From a bacterium (GTDB taxonomy: Bacteria > Chloroflexota > Dormibacteria > Aeolococcales > Bog-877), in contig JAJYET010000011.1 in NCBI GenBank assembly GCA_021785655.1, positions 1-58,264 on the forward strand: 58,264 bases of DNA, in the 5' to 3' direction. Position numbers and translations under genes: made by a program. Positions 25,062-33,443 of this stretch are shown in pieces. The notes under the pieces are model-generated. The model was not told the origin of the DNA, did no database searches, and worked only from the letters and a program-made list of their open reading frames with translations. Position 1 is the first letter of the stretch. Every line of letters begins with the position of its first letter.

Positions 25062-26753
25062 TCAGATGCGGCCGAGGGTGCGGGCCTGGAGCGCCACCTG
25101 CAGGACCACCCTGGTCTCGGGGTCGTCCAGGGAAAGCTGAAGGAGCGCCTCGAGGCGCTGCACCCGGTATGTGAGGGTGTTGATGTGCACCTTGAGCCGG
25201 CGCGCCGCGGCCCGCTGGTTCCAGCCCTCCCCGGCCAGCGCCTCGAGCGTGGCCAGCAGCGGGGTCGCCCGCCGCCGGGAGTACTCCAGGAGGGGCCCCA
25301 GGGTCTCGCCCACGAAGCGGTCCACCGACGCCGGGTCCCGCACCTCCAGCAGAAGGCGCAGCGCCCCGAGCGAGCGGTATGAGGCCACCAGCCGGGTGCG
25401 CCCTCCCCGGCGTGACAGCCGCAGCGCCTGCCGAGCCTCCTCGTAGGCACGGGGCAGCTCGTCCGGGCTGGCGGCCAGGTTGCCGATCCCTACCGAGACG
25501 CTGAGCCGGCGCTCCAGACCATGGGCCAGCCGCGAGACCTCCCTCCCCAGCTCCTCGACCTCCGGGAGCTGGGGCCGGGCCGGATCATGACCTGGGGCCT
25601 CGGCCGGCACCAGCACCAGCGTGGCGGCCCCTCGGGACGCCACCACCGCCCCGGGGTGGCGCGGTCGGCAGAGCTCCACGAGGTCCCGGGAGAGCCGCTC
25701 CTGGAGGGGCCCCGACTGGAGATGGGTCGCGGAACGTTCGTCGTCCGGCTCCAGGAGCAGCAGCCAGGCCTGGGCCGGAATCCGAAAGCCCAGCCGCTCC
25801 GCCCGCTGGGCCAGCCGCCTCGCCTCCTCGGGCTCACCCCCGGCGGTGATCAGCCCCTCGATCAGGTCGCCCCGCAGCCGCCGCTCCACCTCGGCTGCGG
25901 CCCGCTCCTTGAGGAGCTCCAGGGCCACCACGGTGGCGCCCTGCTCCAGGGCGCGCCGCCGGGACGCCGAGCCGCCGAGGTCACCCTCCAGGACGAGGAC
26001 CGCGACCAGCTCGGAGCCGGCTCGGACCGGGGTCAGGGTGAGCTGTTGAGGTGGCCTGCCGTGGTGGACCGCCACCGGCCCCTCGGCCCCGGCCGCGAGC
26101 TGCGGCGGAAGCTGAAGTCGACGGGGGCCCGGCCCTCGCCCCAGTCCGTGCTCCAGCCTGAACCCGAGGGGGTCATACACCCCCACGGCGCCCCCGGCCA
26201 GGCCAGAGATGGCGTCCACGATCCGCGCCAGGCCCGCCCCGGTGAGCACCAGCTCGGTGAACCGCTCGTGGGTCACCTGGGCCAGGCGCACCTCCTCCAG
26301 CTGCTCCTCGAGCCGGCGCTGGAGCTCGCTGCGCTCCAGGACCCCGGCGATCGCCCCGGCGATCGCCGACAGGAAGGCCACCTCCTCGGGGCGGAACTCC
26401 CGCCGCGCCACGGTCTGCACGTTCAACACCCCCACCATCCGCGGCCCAGCCTCGATGGGGACCGAGAGCATGGAGGTGAAGCGAGCCTCGTCCACCCCCT
26501 CCACCCACTTGAAGCGGGGGTCCCGGGCCACCTCGGAGACGGCCAGTGGGAGCCGCGAGGCGGCCACGGCGCCGGTTATCCCCTCCCCCAGGGGCATCAC
26601 GACCCGTCCCAGCGCCGCCTGGTTCAACCCGTTGGTGGCGGTGAGCACCAGCCCCCCCCGGGCCTCGTCCTGCAGGTACAGGGCGCAGACGTCGGCATCC
26701 ATGGCGCCGGTGGTCTGGCCGATCACCAGCTCCAGCAGGCGGTCGCGGGACAT
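25062..26753 (-). CDS. GAF-domain PucR/CdaR-type transcriptional regulator
   Basis: A regulator of at least 563 residues. It has an N-terminal GAF domain (about 1-145; [32 protein letters not shown]), a coiled linker ([18 protein letters not shown]), a central GGDEF-like CdaR region ([13 protein letters not shown]) and a C-terminal HTH_30 domain ([32 protein letters not shown]). PucR-type proteins often activate purine or aromatic catabolism, which fits the neighbouring molybdenum hydroxylase. ATG 26753 is the only canonical start, yet 25 upstream in-frame codons ([18 protein letters not shown]) look like the missing first GAF helix. The true start may therefore be non-canonical. Confidence 0.85.
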   Translation of the reverse strand: MSRDRLLELVIGQTTGAMDADVCALYLQDEARGGLVLTATNGLNQAALGRVVMPLGEGITGAVAASRLPLAVSEVARDPRFKWVEGVDEARFTSMLSVPIEAGPRMVGVLNVQTVARREFRPEEVAFLSAIAGAIAGVLERSELQRRLEEQLEEVRLAQVTHERFTELVLTGAGLARIVDAISGLAGGAVGVYDPLGFRLEHGLGRGPGPRRLQLPPQLAAGAEGPVAVHHGRPPQQLTLTPVRAGSELVAVLVLEGDLGGSASRRRALEQGATVVALELLKERAAAEVERRLRGDLIEGLITAGGEPEEARRLAQRAERLGFRIPAQAWLLLLEPDDERSATHLQSGPLQERLSRDLVELCRPRHPGAVVASRGAATLVLVPAEAPGHDPARPQLPEVEELGREVSRLAHGLERRLSVSVGIGNLAASPDELPRAYEEARQALRLSRRGGRTRLVASYRSLGALRLLLEVRDPASVDRFVGETLGPLLEYSRRRATPLLATLEALAGEGWNQRAAARRLKVHINTLTYRVQRLEALLQLSLDDPETRVVLQVALQARTLGRI

Positions 26754-26826
26754 GGTGGAGGCGGCCGCCAGCGCCAGCTGTTGGAGGAAGAGCAGCTCGC
26801 GCAGCTCGCTGTCGTCCCGGGGAGGG

Positions 26827-27336
26827 TCAGCCGGCGTTGGCGTCCTCCGGCCTGGTCACCTCCCCGGAGCGCCCCCCGCTCTTGGCCACCAGCTGCACCC
26901 CGTCCACCCGCGCCCAAGGGTCCACGCTCTTCAGCATGTCGATCACGGTGAGCGCGGCCACCGCCACCGCGGTGAGGGCCTCCATCTCCACCCCGGTCGC
27001 GTCCTCGCAGCGGGCCCGGGCCAGGAGCCGGATCGCGGGCATGCCCCGGTCGAGCTCAGCATCCACATCCACATGCCGCAGGGCCACCGGGTGGCAGAGA
27101 GGGATCAGCTCGGGGGTGCGCTTGGCACCCATGATCCCCGCCAGCCGGGCCACCGCCAGCACGTCCCCCTTGGTGAGCTGACCGGCGGCCACCGCGTCCG
27201 CCGCCTCGGCACTGATGCGCACCCACCCCTCGGCGGTCGCCTCCCGGCGCGTCACCGGGCGGCCGCCGACATCGACCATCCGGGCGCGGCCCCGCTCGTC
27301 CAGGTGCGTGAGCCGGTGACCTCCCTCGGGTGCCAT
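26827..27336 (-). CDS. moaC: Cyclic pyranopterin monophosphate synthase MoaC
   Basis: A 169-residue enzyme of the first step of Moco synthesis, making cyclic pyranopterin from the MoaA product. The signature regions [18 protein letters not shown] (about 20-37), [17 protein letters not shown] (about 68-84) and [22 protein letters not shown] (with the catalytic Lys) are intact. The ATG overlaps the stop of the upstream membrane-protein gene by 1 nt (TGATG). moaA, moaD and moaE are not in the window. It sits in the proS-to-pucR leftward operon beside the cox-like operon. Confidence 0.93.
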   Translation of the reverse strand: MAPEGGHRLTHLDERGRARMVDVGGRPVTRREATAEGWVRISAEAADAVAAGQLTKGDVLAVARLAGIMGAKRTPELIPLCHPVALRHVDVDAELDRGMPAIRLLARARCEDATGVEMEALTAVAVAALTVIDMLKSVDPWARVDGVQLVAKSGGRSGEVTRPEDANAG

Positions 27337-27962
27337 CAGCGCACCCCCTGGCAGTACGCCGTCGCGGGCGGATGGGAGGAGCTGTAGTAGACGCCGACCA
27401 CCACCAGGCCCGGGGGAGCGGCGGCGCAGGCGAAGGAGACCTCCCGTCCCTGCGCCACCAGCGCCAGGTTGAACTGGGGGCTAAGGCCGTGCGTGAGCAG
27501 CTCGGGGAGCAGCTGGGGAAGCCCCAGCTGCCCGACCGAGAGGCCCTTGAAGGACATGGAGACCACCGTTCCCCCGCCCGAGCGAAGCTCCACCGGCCCG
27601 CTCACGACGATGGTGTGGCCCAGGATCGCACTCTCTCCGCTGACCACGATCTCACCCCCGACGGAGTGGACCTGGAGGTTCCCCAGGCCCACGTACCCGG
27701 GAAGGCTCTGCTGGAGGAGGCTGGTCGCCTCGGAGTCGGTGAGCTGGATCAGCGCCACCGGCTGCTGGGCCGCCAGCGCCGACTCCACCCCGCTGGCCAC
27801 GGCCAGTTGGACCGCCGCCGGGCCGACGGGCTTCAGCGGGGCGAAATTCGGCGCGCTCAGCATCTGGTGGACGCCGTACACGAGGACGGCCGCCACCACC
27901 AGCAGCGGCAGAAGGCAGCCCAGGCAACCCCCCAGGCAGCTGCGCCGGACGAACGAGAACAA
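27336..27962 (-). CDS. Single-pass membrane protein with Cys-rich pre-membrane motif (LmeA/DUF2993-like)
   Basis: A 208-residue protein with a short cationic, Cys-rich start (RRSCLGGCLGC) and one transmembrane helix (about 14-32). The extracytoplasmic part is beta-rich with alternating hydrophobic strands (LGNLQVHSVGGEIVVSGES, TIVVSGPVELRS). That arrangement resembles lipid-binding DUF2993/LmeA proteins, but I assign the family only tentatively. The predicted start is a TTG at 27962, placed directly after the Nudix stop (TGAGTTG); no ATG or GTG precedes the membrane helix. It overlaps moaC by 1 nt. Confidence 0.65.
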   Translation of the reverse strand: MFSFVRRSCLGGCLGCLLPLLVVAAVLVYGVHQMLSAPNFAPLKPVGPAAVQLAVASGVESALAAQQPVALIQLTDSEATSLLQQSLPGYVGLGNLQVHSVGGEIVVSGESAILGHTIVVSGPVELRSGGGTVVSMSFKGLSVGQLGLPQLLPELLTHGLSPQFNLALVAQGREVSFACAAAPPGLVVVGVYYSSSHPPATAYCQGVR

Positions 27963-27963
27963 C

Positions 27964-28467
27964 TCAGCGCCCGTCGGCCAGCCAGGCCGCCAGCGCCGCG
28001 CGGTGGGCGGAGAAGCCCAGCTCAGGAGTTCTGGCCGGGTCGACCAGCGCCAGCTCCAGCGCCTCCGGGGTGGTCCTCCCCTCACCCCCGCTGAGCCGCC
28101 CCACGTAGGCCAGGACCAGGAGCCCGCCGCCGTCCCCCACGGGAACGTGGTGCACCCCCTCGAGCCGCTCCACCTCCAGCTCCAGCCCCGTCTCCTCGAG
28201 CAGCTCGCGGCGGGCCGCCTCGGAGGGGGTCTCGGTCGCATCCACGTAGCCGCCGGGAAGGGCCCACTCGCCCTGGGCGGGAGGCGTGCCGCGGCGGATG
28301 AGGAGCAGCTGGCCGCGAGCGTCGTGGGCGAGCACCGCCACCGCCACCTTGGGGTCGGGCCAGGCCACGAACTCACAGGCGGGGCAGCTCGGAAGCCATC
28401 GCCCCTCCACCTCCCGGGGCAGGAGGCGGGATCCGCAGGCCGGGCAGAAGCGGTAATCCACCCTCAT
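27964..28467 (-). CDS. Nudix hydrolase with N-terminal zinc ribbon
   Basis: A 167-residue pyrophosphohydrolase. The N-terminal zinc ribbon (CPACG at about 8-12 and CPAC at 28-31) is like that of NudC-type NADH pyrophosphatases. The Nudix box GX5EX7REUXEEXGU is complete (GYVDATETPSEAARRELLEETGL, about 72-94). The SQPWPFPxS motif of true NudC is absent, so ADP-ribose, NAD-like or mutagenic nucleotides are all possible substrates. The ATG overlaps the stop of the upstream small ORF (ATGA). Confidence 0.88.
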   Translation of the reverse strand: MRVDYRFCPACGSRLLPREVEGRWLPSCPACEFVAWPDPKVAVAVLAHDARGQLLLIRRGTPPAQGEWALPGGYVDATETPSEAARRELLEETGLELEVERLEGVHHVPVGDGGGLLVLAYVGRLSGGEGRTTPEALELALVDPARTPELGFSAHRAALAAWLADGR

Positions 28468-28760
28468 GGGTTCCAGACGATGCCGACCACGGTCAGCTCC
28501 CCGTCCTCCCGCCGCAGGGACCGGACCCTCGCCGCCACGTACCGGCCGTCCCCCGGCACCAGCGTCAGGGGGCGGGCCGCGGAGGGGCGCGGCACGGTCA
28601 CGGGCTCGCGCAGGCGGGAGCGGAGGTACTCGGCCAGCCCCGGGTCATCTGAGCGCACCTCACCGTCCTCCCGCACCACGGCCAGCTGGCCCGCGCGCTC
28701 GATCTCCCAGCCCAGGACGTCGGTCTTCGAATTCAACCGCCCGATGATAAGGCGGCTCAC
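28464..28760 (-). CDS. Small conserved-looking hypothetical protein
   Basis: About 98 residues starting at GTG 28760. I do not recognise the family. It is hydrophilic with alternating charged strands (REDGEVRSDDPGLAEYL) and a C-terminal hydrophobic strand (GELTVVGIVW). Its 5' third overlaps the dinB 3' end by 101 nt in another frame. It is translationally linked to the Nudix gene (ATGA). Because the dinB tail beyond about 28760 is Arg/Gly/Pro-rich and poorly protein-like, this frame is the better coding candidate. Confidence 0.55.
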   Translation of the reverse strand: MSRLIIGRLNSKTDVLGWEIERAGQLAVVREDGEVRSDDPGLAEYLRSRLREPVTVPRPSAARPLTLVPGDGRYVAARVRSLRREDGELTVVGIVWNP

Positions 28761-30000
28761 CTGCGGACGAAGGCGGGTCGCCCAGCGCGCGCAGGTGGTC
28801 CCGGTTCCAGTCCGACACCCGGCCCAGGTCACCGACCCCGCGGGTGATCGCCTGGGGTCCGAACTGGGCACGCAGCCGGTCGAGAGCCTGGTCCAGCCGG
28901 GCGGCGCGGGACTCGTCGGTCGGGAAGAGCCCGGCCACCTCCCCCTCCTGGAGCCTTCCCGCCCCCACACCGAGGAGCCGGACGCCCGGCTCGTACACCG
29001 GCTCCAGCAGCTCCCGGGCGGACCTGGAGAGCTGCAGGTCCAGGCAGGTGGGGGCGGCGAGGGCCTGCTGCCGGGTCACCGTTCGAAAGTCCTGGAAGCG
29101 GACCTTGAGGATGACGGTCCCGGCCAGCAGCCCCTGGGCCCGAAGCCGGCCCGCCACGGCGAAAGCCATCTGCCGCACCATCCTCCGGGCCTCGTCCAAG
29201 GAGGTCAGGTCGACCTCGAAGGTCCGCTCCCGGCTTATCGACCGGGGCAGCCCTGGAGGCACCACCGGGCTGGGATCGTGTCCCCGGGCCCGGGCCTGGA
29301 GCTGCGCCCCCTGGGACCCGAGGGCCGCCAGCAGAGAGGGATGGTCCAGCCTGGCCAGGTCCCCTATCTTCCTCACGCCCAAGAGCCTCAGCCTCTCCAC
29401 GGTCTTGGGGCCGGCACCGGGCAGCCGTTCCAGCGGGAGGGGGGCCAGGAACTCCGCCTCCCCCCCGGGCGGGACCACCACCAGCCCTCTTGGCTTTTCC
29501 AGGTCGGACGCCACCTTGGCCACCGTCTTGCAGGTGGCGATGCCCACGGAGCAGGGCAGCCCCACCTCGGAGCTGAGCCGGCGCTGGATGGTGGCGGCGA
29601 TGCTGGGTCCATCGCCGGCCAGGAGCCGGGACCCGCTCACGTCCAGGTAGGCCTCGTCGAGGGAGCCCGGCTCCACCAGCGGGGTGTAGTCGCGGAACAC
29701 GGCGAAGACCTGCTTGGACAGCGCAGCGTAGTAGGCGATGTCCACCGGCAGGACCACCAGCTCCTGGCACTGGCGCAGGGCCGCGGAGAGCGGCAGCGCC
29801 GACCGCACCCCGAACGACCGGGCCTCGTAGGAGGCGGCACTCACCACCGCCCGGCCCGGACGGCGCGGCTCGCCGGAGTGGAATTCGGCCCCCCCCGCCA
29901 CCACCACGGGGAGGCCGGTCAGCTCCGGTCGGCGCAGCAGCTCACAGGAGACGAAGAAGGCGTCCAGGTCGACGTGGAGGATGCTCCGGGCCCCACCCAC
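28660..30000 (-). CDS. dinB: DNA polymerase IV (DinB, Y-family)
   Basis: A 446-residue translesion polymerase. The catalytic palm has DLDAFFVSCEL (about residues 10-20) and SLDEAYLDVSG (about 113-123). The little-finger domain follows LPGAGPKTVERLRLLG, the HhH thumb motif. The GTG at 30000 was chosen because GGAGGAGGGGG lies upstream at normal spacing and the protein starts right before the first catalytic motif. The last 35 residues (after WNRDHLRALGD) are low-complexity and overlap the next ORF. No C-terminal beta-clamp motif is evident. It is the second gene of the proS operon. Confidence 0.9.
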   Translation of the reverse strand: MGGARSILHVDLDAFFVSCELLRRPELTGLPVVVAGGAEFHSGEPRRPGRAVVSAASYEARSFGVRSALPLSAALRQCQELVVLPVDIAYYAALSKQVFAVFRDYTPLVEPGSLDEAYLDVSGSRLLAGDGPSIAATIQRRLSSEVGLPCSVGIATCKTVAKVASDLEKPRGLVVVPPGGEAEFLAPLPLERLPGAGPKTVERLRLLGVRKIGDLARLDHPSLLAALGSQGAQLQARARGHDPSPVVPPGLPRSISRERTFEVDLTSLDEARRMVRQMAFAVAGRLRAQGLLAGTVILKVRFQDFRTVTRQQALAAPTCLDLQLSRSARELLEPVYEPGVRLLGVGAGRLQEGEVAGLFPTDESRAARLDQALDRLRAQFGPQAITRGVGDLGRVSDWNRDHLRALGDPPSSAGEPPYHRAVEFEDRRPGLGDRARGPAGRGAGGR

Positions 30001-30016
30001 GACGCCCCCTCCTCCG

Positions 30017-31813
30017 TCAGCCGGCGGGGCCGAAGGTGCGCGCGGCGAGCTCCTCAACTCCCGCCATCCGTTCGCCTACGTAGAGGTCGAGCTCGCTCCA
30101 GAGCGCGCCCAGTTCCTCCTGCACCGCGCCTGCGGCACCGGCGAGGGGAACATCTCGGGCCTCGCCCAGTCGGCGCTTCAGCTCCACCGCCTCGCGCTGC
30201 AGCGTCCTCGGTGAGACGGTCACCCGGAGCGGCATCCCGCGCAGGTCGGAGTCCGCGAACTTGATCCCGGCGCTCACGTCCCGGTCGTCGTAGAGGGTCT
30301 CCACCCCGGCCCGCTCTAGGTCGCGGTAGAGTCCCCGCGCCGCCTCGACGACCTCGGGGTCGGAGCCGACCTGGACCAGCGCCACCTGGAAGGGGGCGAT
30401 GGAGATCGGCAGGGCCAGGCCGCGCTCGTCGTGGTGCTCCTCGGCCACACAGGCCAATAGCCGCCCCAGACCGATGCCGTACGAACCCATGACCACCGGC
30501 CGCTGGCGCCCCTCCTCGTCCGTGTACACGGCCCCCAGCGCCTCGCTGTACCGGGTGCCCAGCTGGAAGATGTTGCCGTACTCGATGCCGCGCCGGAGGT
30601 CCAGTGGCCCACCACAGCTGGGACAGGGGTCCCCCCCGACCGCGGCCCCCAGCGCCAGCTCCTGGTCCACCCGGCCGTCACGGACCAGGTTGAAGTTGCG
30701 CAGGTGCCACCCCTCCCGGTTGGCGCCCGCCACCAGGTTGCGGCGGCGGCGAAGGCTGGAATCGGCCACGACCGTGACCGCCGCCCGCTCCAGCCCCCGG
30801 GGCGACATGTAGCCGGCGACCGCCCCCACCTCGGCCAGCTCCTCGGCGGTCGCCACCCGCAGGTCCACCGCCCCGGTGGCCTGGCGGAGACGGGCGAGGT
30901 TCACCTCCCGGTCCCCGGGGACCACCGCCAGGACGACCCGCCCGTCCTCCCCGCGCTCCATCTCGGCGACGTAGCCCACGGTCTTCGCCACCCTGGACAG
31001 CTCCACCTGGAGGGCGGCCGCAACCTCGGCGACGGTGGTGCAACCGGGAGTTGCCACCTCTTGGAGGGGCAGCTCCGGGGAGTCCTCGGGCGGCGGCTCC
31101 AGCCGCTCCGCCACCTCCTGGTTGGCGGCGTACCCGCAGCGAGGGCAGAGCAGCAGGGTGTCCTCCCCCTGGTCGGAGAGGTACATGAACTCATGGGCGA
31201 CCTTGCCCCCCATCATCCCCACGTCGCTGAGCACCGCCGCCACCGGAAGGCCCGACCGGGCCGCGATCCGGAAGTAGGCGTGGAAGTGCTTGCGGTAGGC
31301 GGCTCGCAGCCCCTCCGGGTCCCGGTCCAGGGAGTAAGAGTCCTTCATCCAGAACTCCCTGGTGCGGATCAGCCCCGCCCGAGGACGGGGCTCGTCCCGG
31401 AACTTGGTCTGGATCTGGTAGACGATCCGGGGCAGGTCCCGGTAGGAGGTGACCTGGCTGGCCGCCAGGTCGGCCACCACCTCCTCGTGGGTCATGGCCA
31501 CCACCATCTCCCGACCTCGTCGGTCCTGGAAGCGGACCAGGGTCTCGTCGACCTGCTGCCACCGACCCGAGCGCTGCCAGAGGTCCGCGGGCTGAACCAC
31601 CGGCATGGAAACCTCCTGCCCTCCGATGGCGTCGAGCTCCTCGCGCAGGATCCGCCGGATCCGCTCCTGGGACCGCACCCCCAGGGGGAGCAGGCTGAAG
31701 ATCCCGGCCGCCAGCTGCTGCAGGTAGCCGGCACGCAGGAGGAGCTGGTGGGAGAAGAGCTCGTCGGAGGGCGCCGCTCTCAGGGTCGCGCCGAAGAGCT
31801 GGCTTACCCTCAT
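30017..31813 (-). CDS. proS: Prolyl-tRNA synthetase (bacterial type, with editing domain)
   Basis: A 598-residue class II aminoacyl-tRNA synthetase charging tRNA-Pro. Motif 1 lies around LLRAGYLQQLAAGIFSLLPLG, motif 2 around FRDEPRPRAGLIRTREFWMKD and motif 3 around GSYGIGLGRLL. An insertion-type editing (YbaK-like) domain lies at about residues 235-400 (TTVAEVAAAL, GYMSPRG), typical of the bacterial ProRS type. A TAAACT -10-like hexamer 8 nt before the ATG indicates a leaderless start of the downstream operon proS-dinB-orf-nudix-membrane protein-moaC-pucR. Confidence 0.95.
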   Translation of the reverse strand: MRVSQLFGATLRAAPSDELFSHQLLLRAGYLQQLAAGIFSLLPLGVRSQERIRRILREELDAIGGQEVSMPVVQPADLWQRSGRWQQVDETLVRFQDRRGREMVVAMTHEEVVADLAASQVTSYRDLPRIVYQIQTKFRDEPRPRAGLIRTREFWMKDSYSLDRDPEGLRAAYRKHFHAYFRIAARSGLPVAAVLSDVGMMGGKVAHEFMYLSDQGEDTLLLCPRCGYAANQEVAERLEPPPEDSPELPLQEVATPGCTTVAEVAAALQVELSRVAKTVGYVAEMERGEDGRVVLAVVPGDREVNLARLRQATGAVDLRVATAEELAEVGAVAGYMSPRGLERAAVTVVADSSLRRRRNLVAGANREGWHLRNFNLVRDGRVDQELALGAAVGGDPCPSCGGPLDLRRGIEYGNIFQLGTRYSEALGAVYTDEEGRQRPVVMGSYGIGLGRLLACVAEEHHDERGLALPISIAPFQVALVQVGSDPEVVEAARGLYRDLERAGVETLYDDRDVSAGIKFADSDLRGMPLRVTVSPRTLQREAVELKRRLGEARDVPLAGAAGAVQEELGALWSELDLYVGERMAGVEELAARTFGPAG

Positions 31814-31827
31814 TTGCCGCCAGTTTA
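31814..31827 (-). promoter_or_regulatory. Putative leaderless promoter of proS operon (-10 TAAACT)
   Basis: TAAACT (plus-strand 31822-31827) ends 8 nt before the proS ATG, and no SD sequence lies between. It would drive the seven-gene leftward operon. Confidence 0.4.
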
Positions 31828-31892
31828 CCGGCCGTGGGGGGAAGGAACCCGAGGCTGGGTCCCCCGCCGCCGAGGCGCCGAAGAATGCCGCC

Positions 31893-32036
31893 GTGGAGCC
31901 CCGGATCTCGCTGATTGCGCTGGGCGTGTCCGATCTGGAGCGCTCCTTCCGCTCCTACCGGGATGGGGCGGGGCTCCCGACCACCCGGAGGCCCGAGGAC
32001 GGGATCGTCTTCTTTCAGACCTCAGGGACTCGCTCC
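31893..32036 (+). pseudogene. Truncated glyoxalase/VOC-family gene
   Basis: The first about 48 codons match the first beta-alpha-beta unit of a vicinal-oxygen-chelate protein (ISLIALGVSDLERSFRSYRD, then GIVFFQTSGTR). After about 32036 the frame becomes Gly/Pro/Arg-rich and then runs antisense to the HAD gene, so the rest of the VOC domain is missing. It still has an upstream -10-like AAGAAT 6 nt before its GTG. This is probably a deletion relic. Confidence 0.65.
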
Positions 32037-32162
32037 GCGTCCCCTGAAGGGCGGGGAGAGGCCGGCCGGGCCGGCCCCGAACCTCCCTGGGAGCGGCGAT
32101 GCGGCCCCGGCCCCAGTGCCATCTCCAGGAAGCGGCGGGCGGGACCGTTTGGCCCCCCGCGG

Positions 32163-32906
32163 TCAGGCCTCCACCCCCGGGGGGCATCGAACGAGCTCCC
32201 CCAGCTCTTCGAACGAGCCGAGCTGGCGCACGGCAGGATCGAGAGCTGGGTCCGCCCCCGGGGCGAGGAGGGGTACCATCCCGGCCCGGCTGGCCCCCTG
32301 GATGTCGGCCCACCATTCGTCCCCCACGAACCAGGCCTCGTCTGCCTCCACCCCCAGCCCGTCGAGGAGCAGCTGGAAGGCGAGGGGCGAGGGTTTGCGG
32401 ACCCCAACCTCGCTGCTGAACATGGCCACGTCGAGCAGGGGTGCCAGCCGAACCCGGCGGAGGATGCCGTGGAGCACCGACGGGGGGTAGGGCGCGTTGG
32501 AGAGGAGGCCGAGCCTGAGGCCAGCCGCCCGCAGTCCGGCGAGGGTCCGGAGCGCCCCCGGCCGCACCGACACCGCCTCCCCCCACGGGGGCTGGAGCAC
32601 CTCGCAGGCGACCATCCCCGCCTCGACCGGAAGCCGGCGGCCGAGGACGCTCCCGAGGGCCCTCGCGTACACGGGCACTATCTCCACCTCGCGGAGCGGC
32701 CGGCGCCGATGAGCGACCGCGATCAGGTGGTCCACCCTGGCGTCAACCGCGGGTCCCAGCTCCTCGGCCGGCAGCGGAAGTGGGCCCAGCTTGAGGCGGT
32801 GAACCAGCTCCAGCCCCGCGGCGCGCAGCCCGGCCGCGGGGTAGCCGATCTCCACCAGGGTGTTGCCGAAGTCGAAGGCCACGGCCCGGGGCCGCTCGTG
32901 CCTCAT
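32163..32906 (-). CDS. HAD-superfamily hydrolase
   Basis: A 247-residue HAD phosphatase. Motif I is AFDFGNTLVEIG (nucleophile Asp11), in which the usual Asp+2 is Gly, as in some HAD members of uncertain catalytic power. Motif II is LLSNAP, motif III is the Lys in GVRKPSPLAF, and motif IV is FVGDEWWADIQGA. The ATG overlaps the preceding Arg-rich gene by 4 nt, so the two form an operon transcribed leftward from 33434. Substrate unknown. Confidence 0.85.
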   Translation of the reverse strand: MRHERPRAVAFDFGNTLVEIGYPAAGLRAAGLELVHRLKLGPLPLPAEELGPAVDARVDHLIAVAHRRRPLREVEIVPVYARALGSVLGRRLPVEAGMVACEVLQPPWGEAVSVRPGALRTLAGLRAAGLRLGLLSNAPYPPSVLHGILRRVRLAPLLDVAMFSSEVGVRKPSPLAFQLLLDGLGVEADEAWFVGDEWWADIQGASRAGMVPLLAPGADPALDPAVRQLGSFEELGELVRCPPGVEA

Positions 32907-33421
32907 CCTCCGCTCGGGGCGGCCCCTCCCGGCGTGCCGCCGCCGCTGCCCCCCGACCGGCGGCGCCGCCGTCGTCGCCTCGGGGTCCCTCCAGCTGGGG
33001 CGCCGGTCGCCCCCGCGGGCGCACCCCCAGGGCGGGGACGCCGGGAGCGGGAGGATCTGGCCGGACTCGTGGCGGCGGCCGGGTTCGGAGCCGCCGCCGG
33101 GCTCGCTGCGGGACCGCGTCCGGAGGGGCGCCGGCGGCGGCGCGACTTGTGCCCTGGCCCGGCGGGCCGGGGGTCGAACCGCGCCAGCAACCTCTGGTTG
33201 CGATCCGGTTCCCAGGCGGCTTCCCCCACCGGCCCCGCCTCCCGCAGCCGTTGCTCGAACTCGAGGAGGAACTCCGCCAGCGGACGCTTGTCCTTGGACG
33301 CGTTGACGATCTGCTTGTCGGCCCAGGGCTGGTAGTGCTCCGACTCCGGGTCCATGAACTCCGGGAGCCGCTCCTCCTGCGGGCTCGCCTCCCCTGGGCT
33401 CTCCGGACCGCGATCTTCCAC
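32903..33421 (-). CDS. Hypothetical protein with Arg-rich disordered tail
   Basis: A 172-residue protein with no recognised domain. The N-terminal half is acidic and helical (EFMDPESEHYQPW; PLAEFLLEFEQRLRE). The C-terminal half is disordered, with two Arg clusters (SRRRRRPSG and PRRRRRRRRSGG) separated by Ala/Pro/Gly repeats, suggesting RNA or nucleoid binding. A comparable tail ends the helicase at 48.4 kb. GTG 33421 has TATACT at plus-strand 33429-33434, 7 nt upstream, so it is probably leaderless. It is followed by the HAD gene (4-nt overlap). Confidence 0.7.
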   Translation of the reverse strand: MEDRGPESPGEASPQEERLPEFMDPESEHYQPWADKQIVNASKDKRPLAEFLLEFEQRLREAGPVGEAAWEPDRNQRLLARFDPRPAGPGHKSRRRRRPSGRGPAASPAAAPNPAAATSPARSSRSRRPRPGGAPAGATGAPAGGTPRRRRRRRRSGGSGGGTPGGAAPSGG

Positions 33422-33434
33422 AGTCTGGAGTATA
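33422..33434 (-). promoter_or_regulatory. Putative leaderless promoter (-10 TATACT)
   Basis: TATACT on the minus strand, 7 nt before the GTG at 33421, in the 22-nt gap between the GtrA-like stop and the Arg-rich gene. Confidence 0.4.
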
Positions 33435-33443
33435 GGCAGGGCC

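Noticed and set aside
27469-30264. A 931-codon plus-strand open frame opposite moaC-operon genes
   Set aside because: It runs antisense to four well-supported genes and reads as low-complexity Arg/Pro/Gly sequence.
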